Shown: positions 19,739 through 28,569, numbered from the stretch's first letter. The stretch is 64,000 bases of DNA from Telluria aromaticivorans (GCF_013003915.1 NZ_JABAIV010000002.1:806001-870000); one strand, 5' to 3'. The notes: generated by a model from the sequence alone, not told the origin. Program-made: numbers and translations.

Positions 19739-21269
19739 GGAAGCGTGCTCCGTCGGGATTCGCGGCCAGCTTGCGGCGTAGCAGCGGCGACACGCGGTAG
19801 CGGTCTTCGCCATAGGTGGCGGCAAGGTTGGCCAGCACGGTGACGACCTGCTGCAGGCCGACGCTGTCGGCCCAGGCCAGCGGGCCGCGCGGGTAGTTGA
19901 CGCCCTTCTGCATGGCGATATCGACGGCGCTGGCGCTGCACACGCCCTGGTTCACTGCATCGGCTGCCTCGTTGGCCAGCATGGCGACGGTGCGCATCAC
20001 CAGCATGCCGGGCACGTCGTCGAAACGCGTGACGGCGAAACCGGCGGCCTGGAACATGCCGACGACCGCCTTGTAGGCTTCATCGCTGCACTGGTCGGCG
20101 CGCGCCAGCGCGACGCGGGTGGCCTTGGAGGCGTCAAGCAGCAGGTCATAGGTGACGGTGTCCGGATGCCAGCTTTCGGCGGCGCGCTCGGTGGCGCTGC
20201 GGCCGTCGCTCAGGTAAACGGCAGCGCCCTGGCATACGAAGCCCGGCGTGCAGTCCAGCGTTTCTTCACGCGGCAGGTCGAAGCCCGCGCTTGCCAGGCG
20301 TGCAGCCAGCGGTGCCAGCTGCGAGGATTCATTGCCGACAATAGACACCGACGCGGGCCGGGCTTGCGGCGCTTCCGTTTGCACGGCCGGCTTTTCGACG
20401 TTATCGCCGTAGCGGTAGAAGCCACGGCCCGTCTTGCGGCCGAGGAAGCCGGCGTTCACCAGCTCCTGCTGCAGGATCGAGGGCGTGAAGCGCGGGTCGC
20501 CGAAATAGGCGGCGTACACCGAATTCGTCACCGAGAAGTTCACGTCGTGGCCGATCAGGTCCATCAGCTCGAAAGGCCCCATGCGGAAGCCGCCGCAGTC
20601 ACGCATCACGGCGTCCAGCGTGGCGTGGTCCGACGCGCCCTCCAGCAGGAGGCGCAGCGCTTCGGCGTAGTATGGGCGGGCGACGCGGTTGACGATGAAG
20701 CCGGGCGTGGATTTCGCATGCACCGGGTTCTTGCCCCAGGCTTGCGAGGTAGCGTAGACGGTGTCCGCGACGGCTTTGTCGGTGGCGATGCCGCTGATGA
20801 CTTCGACCAACGCCATGAGCGGCACCGGGTTAAAGAAGTGCATGCCGACCAGCCGTTCCGGGCGGCGCAGCGGTGCGGCGATGGCGGTGACGGAGATCGA
20901 CGAGGTGTTCGTCGCCAGGATGCAGTCGTCGCCGACGATGGCTTCCAGCTCAAGGAACAGCGCGCGCTTGGCATCGAGGTTCTCGACGATGGCTTCGACC
21001 ACCAGCGCGGCTCCTTTCGCTTCCTGCAGCGTGGCGATGCGTTTCAAGCGCGCATGCGCCGCATCGGCGTCCGCCGCGCTCATGCGGCCTTTTTCCACCA
21101 GCTTGGCGTAGGTCTTGCCGATCTCCGCCACGGCCTTGTCGGCCGCCTCGATACGGGTATCGAACAGCAGCACCTCGTGACCGGCGCTGGCCGCCACCTG
21201 CGCAATGCCGGAGCCCATGGCGCCGCTGCCGACCACGGCGACGATGCTTCCCTTAGGGAGTGCCTGCAT
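19731..21269 (-). CDS. paaH: 3-hydroxyadipyl-CoA dehydrogenase PaaH
   Basis: A 512-residue NAD-dependent 3-hydroxyacyl-CoA dehydrogenase of the long PaaH/PaaC type. The Rossmann motif VAVVGSGAMGSGIAQ is at 9-23. GMHFFNPVPLMALVEV carries the catalytic His, and KSTPGFIVNRVARPYY is the second conserved block. Two C-terminal 3HCDH-type helical domains follow, the second around 410-512 (DVPGMLVMRTVAMLANEAADAV), which explains the length above the usual 290 residues. Confidence 0.94.
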   Translation of the reverse strand: MQALPKGSIVAVVGSGAMGSGIAQVAASAGHEVLLFDTRIEAADKAVAEIGKTYAKLVEKGRMSAADADAAHARLKRIATLQEAKGAALVVEAIVENLDAKRALFLELEAIVGDDCILATNTSSISVTAIAAPLRRPERLVGMHFFNPVPLMALVEVISGIATDKAVADTVYATSQAWGKNPVHAKSTPGFIVNRVARPYYAEALRLLLEGASDHATLDAVMRDCGGFRMGPFELMDLIGHDVNFSVTNSVYAAYFGDPRFTPSILQQELVNAGFLGRKTGRGFYRYGDNVEKPAVQTEAPQARPASVSIVGNESSQLAPLAARLASAGFDLPREETLDCTPGFVCQGAAVYLSDGRSATERAAESWHPDTVTYDLLLDASKATRVALARADQCSDEAYKAVVGMFQAAGFAVTRFDDVPGMLVMRTVAMLANEAADAVNQGVCSASAVDIAMQKGVNYPRGPLAWADSVGLQQVVTVLANLAATYGEDRYRVSPLLRRKLAANPDGARFHA

Positions 21270-21273
21270 ATCC

Positions 21274-22065
21274 TTACTCTCCCTTGAAGTGCGCCGGGCG
21301 CTTGGCGATGAAGGCGGCCACGCCTTCGCGGTAGTCGTGGGTGTAGCCCAGTTCGCGCATCATCTCGCCTTCCAGCTTGAGCTGTTCCGGCAGGGTGTTG
21401 GCATAGCTCGCGTTCAGCGCCTTCTTGGTAAAGGCCAGGCCGCGGGTTGCAGCGGCGGCGAAATGCTCGGCCATGGCCATGGCCTGGTCCATCAGCGCTT
21501 CGTCCGGGACGCAGGCCCAGATCAGGCCCCACTGCTCGGCCTTCTCGGCGCTGAGTTTATCGCCCAGCATGGCCAGGCCCGTGGCGCGTGCATGGCCGAT
21601 CAGGCGCGGCAAATGCCAGGTGCCGCCGGTGTCCGGGATCAGACCGAGTTTGCAGAAGGCTTCGATGAAGCTGGCCGATTTCGCGGCCAGCACGATGTCG
21701 CAGGCCAGCGCCAGGTTGGCGCCGGCGCCGGCGGCCACGCCGTTGACGGCGCAGATGACCGGCATGGGTAGAGATTTAAGCGTCAGGACCAGCGGGGCGT
21801 AGAACTTCTCGACCGACTCACCGAGGTCGACGCCCCGGGCGCCCGGTTCGACGGCGCGATCCGACAGGTCTTGCCCGGCGCAGAAGCCGCGGCCGGCGCC
21901 GGTCAGGACCAGTACGCGGACCGATTTATCGGCCTGCAGTTTTTCCAGCGCGTCGCGCACTTCGAGGTGCATGGCCTGGGTGAAGCTGTTCAGGCGATCG
22001 GGGCGGTTCAGGGTCAGCAGGGCGATGCCGGCCTTGATGCTGAACTGGATGGATTCGTAGGTCAT
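21274..22065 (-). CDS. paaG: 1,2-epoxyphenylacetyl-CoA isomerase
   Basis: A 263-residue crotonase-fold protein. The oxyanion-hole segment GAGRGFCAGQDLSDR and the second motif LIPDTGGTWHLPRLIGHARA fit PaaG, which turns ring-epoxidised phenylacetyl-CoA into oxepin-CoA. The start at 22063-22065 (MTYESIQFSI) has GGAGA upstream. It lies 4 nt from paaH and 208 bp downstream of paaE; that gap contains a family A repeat. PaaF, the related hydratase, is not present in the window. Confidence 0.92.
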   Translation of the reverse strand: MTYESIQFSIKAGIALLTLNRPDRLNSFTQAMHLEVRDALEKLQADKSVRVLVLTGAGRGFCAGQDLSDRAVEPGARGVDLGESVEKFYAPLVLTLKSLPMPVICAVNGVAAGAGANLALACDIVLAAKSASFIEAFCKLGLIPDTGGTWHLPRLIGHARATGLAMLGDKLSAEKAEQWGLIWACVPDEALMDQAMAMAEHFAAAATRGLAFTKKALNASYANTLPEQLKLEGEMMRELGYTHDYREGVAAFIAKRPAHFKGE

Positions 22066-22150
22066 GGGTGTCTCCAAGGTCTTATTGTTTTTTGTTCGGC
22101 GAGCGAAAAAGACGAACGCGCAATCGAGAAGAAAATTCTATTGTTACCCT

Positions 22151-22247
22151 TAAAACCGTCGTTCCGGCGAAGGCCGGAACCCAATTTGACGTTCGTAGCA
22201 GACCAACGAAATTGGATCCCGGCCTTCGCCGGGATGACGGTCTTCAG
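22151..22247. repeat. REP/BIME-like repeat, family A copy 3, inside the paa cluster
   Basis: Two palindromic units face each other between paaE and paaG. One is AACCGTCGTTCCGGCGAAGG and following bases (about 22154-22187). The other is its inverted relative TTGGATCCCGGCCTTCGCC and following bases (about 22212-22247). They share the outer ends CCGTC/GACGG. This is the only long gap in the paa minus-strand cluster apart from the divergent control region, so it may tune expression of paaGHIKJYZ relative to paaABCDE. Confidence 0.75.
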
Positions 22248-22273
22248 GCGAGTGGTGCTAACGAAAGCTGCGG

Positions 22274-23350
22274 CTATTCAGCGATATCAAAATCGACGAC
22301 CACCTTGTCGGTGATCGGAAAACTCTGGCAGCTCAACACGAACCCGCGTGCGACTTCGTAGTCTTCCAGCGCGTAGTTCACGTCCATCTCCACCTGGCCG
22401 TCGAGCACCTTGCAGCGGCAGGTCGAGCACACGCCGCCCTTGCACGAGTAGCGCATGTCGATGCCGGCGCGCAGGCCGGCGTCCAGCAGCGACTCCTTGT
22501 CCTTGTCCATCGTGAAGCTGGCGGCGCTGCCGTCCATGATCACGGTGACTTCGGTCAGGTGCTGCACCCCTGCCTCGATCTTGCGCGGCTTGTGCTCGTG
22601 CTTGGGGATGCTGGCGGCGAACAGCTCGATGCGGATCTTTTCTTTCGCCAGGCCGGCTTCCTGCAGCGAGCGCGAGACGCCGTGCATCATGTCTTCGGGG
22701 CCGCAGATGAAGGCGACGTCGATGTCGCGGATGTCGATCCAGTGGCGCAGGAAGTGGCCGCATTTTTCTTCGGTGATGCGGCCGTTGAACAGTTCGATGT
22801 CCTGCTGCTCGCGGCTCATCACATACACCAGCTTGAGCCGGTCCATGTAGCTGTCCTTGAGGTCAGTCAGCTCGTCGCGGAAGATCACGCTCGACGAGGC
22901 GCGGTTGCCGTAGACGATGGTGAAGCGGCTCTTCGGCTCGGCCAGCAAGGTGGTCTTCACGATCGACAGGATCGGCGTGATGCCGCTGCCGGCAGCAAAG
23001 GCCAGGTAGTGGCGCTCGCTCTCGGCATCTAACGGCACGTTGAAGTGGCCCATCGGCGGCATCACTTCCAGCGTGGCGCCGGGCTCGAGGTTTTCATTGG
23101 CCCAGGTCGAGAACAGGCCGCCGGTGGTGCGCTTGATCGCCACGCGCAGGCTGTCGTCCTGCACCGCGGAGCAGATCGAATAGGAACGGCGCACGTCTTC
23201 GCCGCCGATCATGGCGCGCAGGGTCAGGTGCTGGCCCTGCTGGTAGGCGAACTGCTGTTTCAGCTCGGGCGGCACGTCGAAGGTGACGGCGATGGCGTCG
23301 CGGGTCTCGTGCTTCACCTTGGCCACGGTGAGTGGGTAGAATTTGCTCAT
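22274..23350 (-). CDS. paaE: Phenylacetyl-CoA epoxidase, reductase subunit
   Basis: A 358-residue NAD(P)H oxidoreductase feeding electrons to PaaA. The FAD domain has RRSYSICS (FAD binding), the NAD domain has GSGITPILSIVKTTL, and the C-terminal plant-type 2Fe-2S ferredoxin domain has CKGGVCSTCRCKV plus a later Cys in LSCQSFP. Domain order (FNR then ferredoxin) is as in E. coli PaaE. It is 16 bp from paaD. Confidence 0.95.
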   Translation of the reverse strand: MSKFYPLTVAKVKHETRDAIAVTFDVPPELKQQFAYQQGQHLTLRAMIGGEDVRRSYSICSAVQDDSLRVAIKRTTGGLFSTWANENLEPGATLEVMPPMGHFNVPLDAESERHYLAFAAGSGITPILSIVKTTLLAEPKSRFTIVYGNRASSSVIFRDELTDLKDSYMDRLKLVYVMSREQQDIELFNGRITEEKCGHFLRHWIDIRDIDVAFICGPEDMMHGVSRSLQEAGLAKEKIRIELFAASIPKHEHKPRKIEAGVQHLTEVTVIMDGSAASFTMDKDKESLLDAGLRAGIDMRYSCKGGVCSTCRCKVLDGQVEMDVNYALEDYEVARGFVLSCQSFPITDKVVVDFDIAE

Positions 23351-23366
23351 GATTCCTTCGGTGCTC

Positions 23367-23879
23367 TCAGTGGCACTTGAAATAATCGAAAGGCTCGCGG
23401 CAGTCGAGGCACTTGTACAGCGCCTTGCATGGCGTCGAGCCGAATTCGCTCGTCAATTGGGTATGCGGCGAGCCGCAATTCGGGCAGGAGACCTCGGGCG
23501 CGGCGCGGCGGCGGATGCCGGCATGCAGGCCGCTGATGTCGATCGCCTGCTGCACCGGCGGCGCGATGCCGTAGCCTTTCAGGGCGGCCTTGCCGGCTTC
23601 GCTCATCCAGTCGGTGGTCCAGGCGGGCGCCAGGCGGCTGACGATGCGCACGTTTTCGATGCCCTTCGCCAGCAGCGCTTCCTTCACCGAATCCGAAATC
23701 ACCTGCATCGCCGGGCAGCCGGAATAGGTCGGCGTGATCGTCACCACGCAGGCGTCGCCGTCGAAAGCGACGTCACGCACGATGCCGAGGTCCACCACCG
23801 AGATGACCGGGATCTCCGGGTCGGCGACTTCGCCGAGCCAGCTCCAGACCTGTGCGGTGGTGACGCCCGGTGCGTTCAT
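23367..23879 (-). CDS. paaD: Phenylacetyl-CoA epoxidase assembly protein PaaD
   Basis: A 170-residue protein with an N-terminal MIP18/DUF59-type Fe-S maturation domain (DPEIPVISVVDLGIVRDV, TPTYSGCPAM) and a C-terminal Cys-rich ribbon (SCPNCGS...CKALYKCLDC). It is thought to help mature the diiron or Fe-S centres of the epoxidase. ATG 23877-23879 overlaps the paaC stop as TAATG; the ATG two codons upstream is less likely. Confidence 0.94.
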   Translation of the reverse strand: MNAPGVTTAQVWSWLGEVADPEIPVISVVDLGIVRDVAFDGDACVVTITPTYSGCPAMQVISDSVKEALLAKGIENVRIVSRLAPAWTTDWMSEAGKAALKGYGIAPPVQQAIDISGLHAGIRRRAAPEVSCPNCGSPHTQLTSEFGSTPCKALYKCLDCREPFDYFKCH

Positions 23880-24643
23880 TACCACTGCGCTCCCGGATAG
23901 GCGCGCTGCAGGAACTGCATCTCGGCCAGGATGAAACCGAGGCGCTCGGTGTGCCGGCCTTGCTTGCCGCCGCGCTGCATCCAGGCATCCGGCGAAGGCA
24001 TGACCAGGGTGGCTTCAGCAAGCACGTCGGCCAGGTGATCGAAGAACTGCTTGCGCAAAGCTTCCGCAGCCGGGGCGACGCCCTGCTCCACCATCGCGTT
24101 GTCGATGTCGTCGTAGAGGAACATCTCGCCGCTGTACATCCACAGCTCGTCCAGCGCGGTTTGCATCCTGGCGTGGCTGACATCGGTGCCGTCGCCCAGG
24201 CGCACCACCAGGTCGCCGGAGCGGCGCAGGTGGTAAGTGACTTCCTTGATCGACTTCTGGGCGATTTCCGCGATGCGCGGGTCGCTCGAACGGGTCAGGC
24301 CATCCATCAGGAAGTAGTGCCAGGTATCGAACAGGAACTGGCGCATCATGACGTCGGCATAGCTGCCGCCCGGCTGCTCCACCAGCTGGCAGTTGCGGTA
24401 CTCGATCGCGTCGCGGTGGAAGGCCAGGCGGTCTTCGTCGCGGCCCTTGCCTTCCAGTTCGCCGGCATAGGTGAGCCACATGCGGGTCTGGCCCAGCAGG
24501 TCGAGCGCGACGTTGGACAGCGCCATGTCTTCTTCGAGGGCCGGGCCCTTGCCGCACAGCTGGCACAGCTGCTGGGACAGGATCAGGGCGTTGTCACCCT
24601 GGCGCAGCAGGTAGTCGATTTTTGCGTCCACGGCTGCGCTCAC
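23879..24643 (-). CDS. paaC: Phenylacetyl-CoA epoxidase, structural subunit PaaC
   Basis: A 254-residue ferritin-like four-helix protein that forms the heterodimer with PaaA and positions it; it lacks a working diiron site. Family marks are LGQTRMWLTYAGELEGKGRDEDRLAFHRD and HYFLMDGLTRSSDPRIAEIA. It overlaps paaB by 4 nt and paaD by 1 nt, so translation is coupled along paaABCD. Confidence 0.95.
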   Translation of the reverse strand: MSAAVDAKIDYLLRQGDNALILSQQLCQLCGKGPALEEDMALSNVALDLLGQTRMWLTYAGELEGKGRDEDRLAFHRDAIEYRNCQLVEQPGGSYADVMMRQFLFDTWHYFLMDGLTRSSDPRIAEIAQKSIKEVTYHLRRSGDLVVRLGDGTDVSHARMQTALDELWMYSGEMFLYDDIDNAMVEQGVAPAAEALRKQFFDHLADVLAEATLVMPSPDAWMQRGGKQGRHTERLGFILAEMQFLQRAYPGAQW

Positions 24644-24924
24644 AGGTTCTTGACTTCTTCCGGCATCGGGAAGAAGGTCGGGTGGCGGTATACCTTGCTG
24701 TTGGCCGGCTCGAACAGCGCCTCTTTGTCGTTCGGGCTGCTGGCGACGATGTCGATGGCGCGCACGACCCAGATCGAGACGCCTTCGTTGCGGCGGGTGT
24801 AGACGTCGCGCGCGTTATTCACAGCCATCTCGGCGTCGGGTGCGTGCAGGCTGCCCACGTGCTTGTGGGCCAGGCCGTGCTGGCTGCGGATGAAGACTTC
24901 CCACAGGGGCCATTCTTTGCTCAT
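24640..24924 (-). CDS. paaB: Phenylacetyl-CoA epoxidase subunit PaaB
   Basis: A 94-residue protein with the PaaB pattern WPLWEVFIRSQHGLAHKHVGSLHAPDAEMA and the end VYRHPTFFPMPEEVKNL. It bridges PaaAC dimers in the epoxidase complex. It begins 72 bp after the paaA stop; that gap carries half of a family B repeat. Confidence 0.96.
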   Translation of the reverse strand: MSKEWPLWEVFIRSQHGLAHKHVGSLHAPDAEMAVNNARDVYTRRNEGVSIWVVRAIDIVASSPNDKEALFEPANSKVYRHPTFFPMPEEVKNL

Positions 24925-24966
24925 TATTTTGTCTCCGTGTTGCGTGTGCGGTGGTGCGGGCGTGAG

Positions 24967-25001
24967 TTGAACGCGCGGTCGGCGGAGCCGACCACCCTAC
25001 G
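24967..25001. repeat. Half element of repeat family B at the end of paaA
   Basis: This segment starts TTGAACGCGCGGTCGGCGGA and ends ACCACCCTACG. It matches the right half of the longer element near 46053-46119. The TAG stop codon of paaA (24997-24999 on the minus strand) lies inside its CTACG end. Confidence 0.6.
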
Positions 25002-25983
25002 CAACCCGCTTTGCAGCTTTCTTGTCGGCGTGAGCAACCAAAGCATCGCGGAACCACTCGCCGTCTTCATAGGCCTTGACGCGGGTGCGCAGGCGCTCGC
25101 GGTTGCAGGGGCCGTTGCCCTTCAGGACGTTCTGGAACTCGCTCCAGTCGATCGCGCCGAAGTCATACGACCCGCGTTCTGCGTTCCATTTCAGGTCGGG
25201 ATCGGGCACCGTGAGGCCCAGGTATTCGATCTGCGGCACGGTCTGGTCGACCATGCGCTGGCGCAGTTCGTCGTTCGAGAACAGCTTGATGCGCCAGGCA
25301 GCGGACTGCGCGCTGTTCACCGATTCGGCGTCCGACGGGCCGAACATCATCAGGGAAGGCCACCACCAGCGGTTCAGCGCATCCTGCGCCATCGCCTTCT
25401 GCTCGGGCGAGCCTTTGGCGAGGCTCATCATGATGTCGTAGCCCTGGCGCGCATGGAAGGACTCTTCCTTGCAGACGCGGATCATGGCGCGCGCGTACGG
25501 ACCGTACGAGCAGCGGCACAGCGGGATCTGGTTGATGATGGCCGAGCCGTCCACCAGCCAGCCGATGGCGCCCATATCGGCCCAGCTCAGGGTCGGGTAA
25601 TTGAAGATGCTCGAATATTTCGCCTTGCCCGAATGGAGATTGGCGAGCAGCTCGTCGCGCGACACGCCCAGGGTTTCGGCGGCGCTGTACAGGTAGAGGC
25701 CGTGGCCGGCTTCGTCCTGGATCTTGGCCAGCAGGACCGACTTGCGCTTGAGCGTCGGCGCGCGCGTGACCCAGTTGCCCTCGGGGAGCTGGCCGACGAT
25801 CTCGCTGTGCGCGTGCTGCGAAATCTGGCGGATCAGGGTCTTGCGGTAGGCGTCGGGCATCCAGTCCTTGGCCTCGATCTTGATGCCGGCATCGATGCGC
25901 GCCTGGAACGCCGCTTCTTCGGCGCTCATGTCCTCTTCGGTACGGACTTTCTTGAGTCCGGTCTCCACCATCTGTGCGTACAT
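24997..25983 (-). CDS. paaA: Phenylacetyl-CoA epoxidase, catalytic subunit PaaA
   Basis: A 328-residue diiron oxygenase subunit that epoxidises the phenylacetyl-CoA ring. Iron-ligand segments are [16 protein letters not shown] and [16 protein letters not shown]. The start has GGAGAA 6 nt upstream. It is the first gene of the minus-strand paa cluster, divergent from paaX. Its stop codon is formed inside a family B repeat end, so the extreme C-terminus (KKAAKRVA) may have been changed by that insertion. Confidence 0.97.
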   Translation of the reverse strand: MYAQMVETGLKKVRTEEDMSAEEAAFQARIDAGIKIEAKDWMPDAYRKTLIRQISQHAHSEIVGQLPEGNWVTRAPTLKRKSVLLAKIQDEAGHGLYLYSAAETLGVSRDELLANLHSGKAKYSSIFNYPTLSWADMGAIGWLVDGSAIINQIPLCRCSYGPYARAMIRVCKEESFHARQGYDIMMSLAKGSPEQKAMAQDALNRWWWPSLMMFGPSDAESVNSAQSAAWRIKLFSNDELRQRMVDQTVPQIEYLGLTVPDPDLKWNAERGSYDFGAIDWSEFQNVLKGNGPCNRERLRTRVKAYEDGEWFRDALVAHADKKAAKRVA

Positions 25984-26009
25984 GTTGGTTCTCCGTTTGC
26001 AAACCTATC

Positions 26010-26064
26010 GAATCCATAATACGATACAAAAAATCAGATGTACACCGAAATTTTGAATCATATT
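26010..26064. promoter_or_regulatory. paaA/paaX divergent control region with two candidate PaaX boxes
   Basis: An AT-rich stretch separates paaA and paaX. It contains GAATCCATAAT at 26010-26020 and GAATCATATT at 26055-26064, two similar boxes 45 bp apart. Read on the minus strand the second is AATATGATTC, which agrees with the first ten positions of the E. coli PaaX site as I recall it (WWTRTGATTC). TATTAT (26016-26021, minus strand) could be the paaA -10 box and overlaps the first box, which suits repression released by phenylacetyl-CoA. Binding is inferred. Confidence 0.45.
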
Positions 26065-26076
26065 GCGAAGAATCCC

Positions 26077-27003
26077 ATGCAACCAGGCTCAAGCGGCGAA
26101 TGGATCGCCCACCTCCTCGCGAGCGACCCGCCGCGCCATAAATCGCTGGTGATGACGCTGTGCGGCGACGCCATCGCCCCGCACGGCGGCGCCTTCTGGC
26201 TGGGCAGCATGATCGAGCTGCTTAGCCCGCTCGGCGTGTCCGACCGGCTGGTGCGCACCAGCGTGTTCCGCCTGGTGCAGGAAGGCTGGCTGATTGCCAG
26301 CCGCGAGGGTCGGCGCAGCCGCTACGTGCTGGCGCCGCAAGCCCTGCCGCGCTTCGAGCGCGCCAACCGCCGCATCTATGCGGCGCCGGGCCTGCACTGG
26401 GACGGCCGCTGGAGCTTCGTGCTGGCCCCGAACGGCAGCATCGACGCCGACCTGCGCACCCTGCTGCGCAAGGAACTGGAATGGGAAGGCTTCGCCATGC
26501 TGGCCACCGGCGTAATGGCGCACCCGGCGCCCGACCGCGACACCCTGCGCGAGATCCTGGCGCGCACCGGGGCCACCGGCAAGGTATTCGTGTTCGAGGC
26601 GGCCGAGCTGCCCGGCGCCGGTTCGCGCCCGCTGCCCGAGCTGGTGGGCGACGGCTGGGACCTGTCCGGCGTCATCGCCAGCTACCGCCAGTTCATCGAC
26701 ACTTTCACGCCGGTGCTGGCGCGGCTGGCTGAAAACCCCGGCATCAAGCCGCAGGACGCCTTCGCCATCCGCTCGCCGCTGATCCACGCCTACCGCCGCG
26801 TGCAGCTGCACGATCCGATGCTGCCGGTGGAGCTGCTGCCTGACCCATGGCCGGGCTCGGATGCCTATGAGCTCGCCAGGAACATCTACCGGCTCACCTA
26901 CGCGCAGGCCGAGCTGCACATCATGGCCAAACTGTTGGAGGAAGATGACACTACCCCGGGCGCCAGCAGCGATTTCCATGACCGCTTCGGCGGCTTGGAC
27001 TGA
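26077..27003 (+). CDS. paaX: Phenylacetic acid degradation operon repressor PaaX
   Basis: A GntR-like winged-helix repressor that binds phenylacetyl-CoA as inducer. The DNA-binding part (KSLVMTLCGDAIAPHGGAFWLGSMIELL...VSDRLVRTSVFRLVQEGWL) is followed by the PaaX core and the C-terminal domain (PELVGDGWDLSGVIASYRQFIDTF). With ATG 26077 it is 308 residues, near the family length. An in-frame ATG at 26038 would add 13 residues, but would place the candidate PaaX box inside the gene and has a weaker ribosome site. It is divergent from paaA, the usual layout for local control. Confidence 0.93.
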   Translation: MQPGSSGEWIAHLLASDPPRHKSLVMTLCGDAIAPHGGAFWLGSMIELLSPLGVSDRLVRTSVFRLVQEGWLIASREGRRSRYVLAPQALPRFERANRRIYAAPGLHWDGRWSFVLAPNGSIDADLRTLLRKELEWEGFAMLATGVMAHPAPDRDTLREILARTGATGKVFVFEAAELPGAGSRPLPELVGDGWDLSGVIASYRQFIDTFTPVLARLAENPGIKPQDAFAIRSPLIHAYRRVQLHDPMLPVELLPDPWPGSDAYELARNIYRLTYAQAELHIMAKLLEEDDTTPGASSDFHDRFGGLD

Positions 27004-27054
27004 GCCTTGCGGTATCATCACCGTTTTCGACATCACCCAACAACAGGACATACC

Positions 27055-28194
27055 ATGTCTATCAAGATCAGCAGCCAGTTCGACGGCGGCGCCATCGAGA
27101 TCGTGAACGCCACGAGCGCGAACGCCATCGACCTGAACATCCGCAAGGACTCGCACGCCGAGATCATCCAGTGGTTCTATTTCCGCCTGCAAGGCGCCCA
27201 GGGTGAAGCGTGCACGATCCGCTTCCTGAACGCCGGCCAGGCCGCCTATCCGGCCGGCTGGGAAGGCTACCAGGCCATGGCCAGCTACGACCGCGTGAAC
27301 TGGTTCCGCGTGCCGACCAGCTTCGACGGCGACGTCATGACGATCGAGCACACCCCGGGCATGGACAGCGTCTACTACGCCTATTTCGAGCCGTATTCGT
27401 GGGAACGCCACCTGGAGCTGCTCGACCGCGCCCAGATGTCCGAGAACGTGCGCATGCTCGACCTGGGCTCGACTGTCGACGGCCGCGACCTGAACATGCT
27501 GGTCATCGGCGAATCCTCCCCTGAAAAGAAAAAAGTCTGGGTCATCGCACGCCAGCACCCGGGAGAGACGATGGCCGAATGGTTCGTCGAAGGCATGCTC
27601 GATGCCCTGCTCGACCCGGCCCACCCGTTCGGCCGCCAGCTGCTGAACGAAGCGGTGTTCTACGTGGTGCCGAACATGAACCCGGACGGCTCGGTGCGCG
27701 GCAACCTGCGCACCAACGCGGCCGGCGCCAACCTGAACCGCGAGTGGATGAACCCGACCATGGAGCGCAGCCCGGAAGTCTTCCTGGTGCGGCAGAAGAT
27801 GCACGAGGTCGGCGTTGACATGTGCCTGGACGTGCACGGCGACGAAGGCCTGCCTTACGTGTTCGTGGCCGGCAGCGAATCCCTGCCGACCTTCAGCGCC
27901 CTGCAAGCCGCGGCGCAGCAGCGCTTCATCGACGATTTCAAGATCGCCAGCCCGGACTTCCAGGATGTGCACGGCTACGGCCAGACCCCGTACACCGAAG
28001 AGACCCTGACCATGGGTTCGCCGCATATCACCCACACTTTCGGCTGCCTGTCGCTTACGCTGGAACTGCCGTTCAAGGACAACGCCAACGACCCGGACCC
28101 GCTGGTGGGCTGGGACGGCGCCCGCAGCGCACGCCTGGGCGCCTCGGTGCTGCAGCCGGTGCTCAATACCGTGCGCTCGCTGCGCAACAAGTAA
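27055..28194 (+). CDS. M14-family zinc carboxypeptidase
   Basis: A 379-residue cytosolic carboxypeptidase-like protein (no signal peptide). An N-terminal beta-sandwich of about 120 residues (IEIVNATSANAIDLNIRKDSHAEIIQWFYF) precedes the catalytic domain, the arrangement of cytosolic carboxypeptidases and bacterial relatives. The zinc ligands are His168 and Glu171 (RQHPGETMAEW), with the third His in LDVHGDEGLPY. NMNPDGSVRGNLRTNAAGANLNREW is the substrate-binding block. The catalytic Glu probably lies in LTLELPFKD. The target is unknown. It forms an apparent operon with the small gene 13 nt downstream. Confidence 0.92.
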   Translation: MSIKISSQFDGGAIEIVNATSANAIDLNIRKDSHAEIIQWFYFRLQGAQGEACTIRFLNAGQAAYPAGWEGYQAMASYDRVNWFRVPTSFDGDVMTIEHTPGMDSVYYAYFEPYSWERHLELLDRAQMSENVRMLDLGSTVDGRDLNMLVIGESSPEKKKVWVIARQHPGETMAEWFVEGMLDALLDPAHPFGRQLLNEAVFYVVPNMNPDGSVRGNLRTNAAGANLNREWMNPTMERSPEVFLVRQKMHEVGVDMCLDVHGDEGLPYVFVAGSESLPTFSALQAAAQQRFIDDFKIASPDFQDVHGYGQTPYTEETLTMGSPHITHTFGCLSLTLELPFKDNANDPDPLVGWDGARSARLGASVLQPVLNTVRSLRNK

Positions 28195-28207
28195 AGGACG
28201 GGCCACC

Positions 28208-28444
28208 ATGACCGTATTCGCCGCATCCGTGTTCGACGCCACCGTCGTGTTCGAGGGCCAGGAACTGTTCAAGGGCCAGGGCTCGGCCAAGGCCTGGGCC
28301 GAGAAGGTCGCCAAGGAGCTCGAGACCGAGGTCACTGTGGAAAAGGTCGGCACCGGCTGGGTCTTGAAGGCCACGGTGGATGGCGAGCCGCGCACCTGGG
28401 GGATTTTCGGGCAGCGGCTCAGCAGGATCGAGCAGGTGGGCTGA
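28208..28444 (+). CDS. Small conserved hypothetical protein next to the M14 carboxypeptidase
   Basis: A 78-residue protein with no recognised family, signal or membrane segment. It alternates strands and one helix (FAASVFDATVVFEGQELFKG, AKAWAEKVAKELE, VTVEKVGTGWVLKATVDGE). It begins 13 nt after the carboxypeptidase stop with AAAGGACGGGCCACC before the ATG, and the terminator lies 28 nt after its stop, so the two genes share a transcript. Confidence 0.75.
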   Translation: MTVFAASVFDATVVFEGQELFKGQGSAKAWAEKVAKELETEVTVEKVGTGWVLKATVDGEPRTWGIFGQRLSRIEQVG

Positions 28445-28472
28445 GGCCCGGCCACTGCGCACCGCCCTCCAT

Positions 28473-28498
28473 AGCCCCGGTCTTCCGGGGCTTTTTTT
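28473..28498 (+). terminator. Rho-independent terminator
   Basis: AGCCCCGG (28473-28480) pairs with CCGGGGCT (28485-28492) around a TCTT loop, followed by a T run. It ends the carboxypeptidase operon before the RTX genes. Confidence 0.92.
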
Positions 28499-28569
28499 CG
28501 TACAAACAACACCGGGTGGCCGGGCGCATATGCAAAGAGCATGGTTACAACGGCGGGTGCATTATTTTC

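Noticed and set aside
26089..28542. 817-codon open frame antisense to paaX and the carboxypeptidase
   Set aside because: It spans several genes on the other strand, is His/Val/Gln-rich and has no motif; typical GC-rich shadow.
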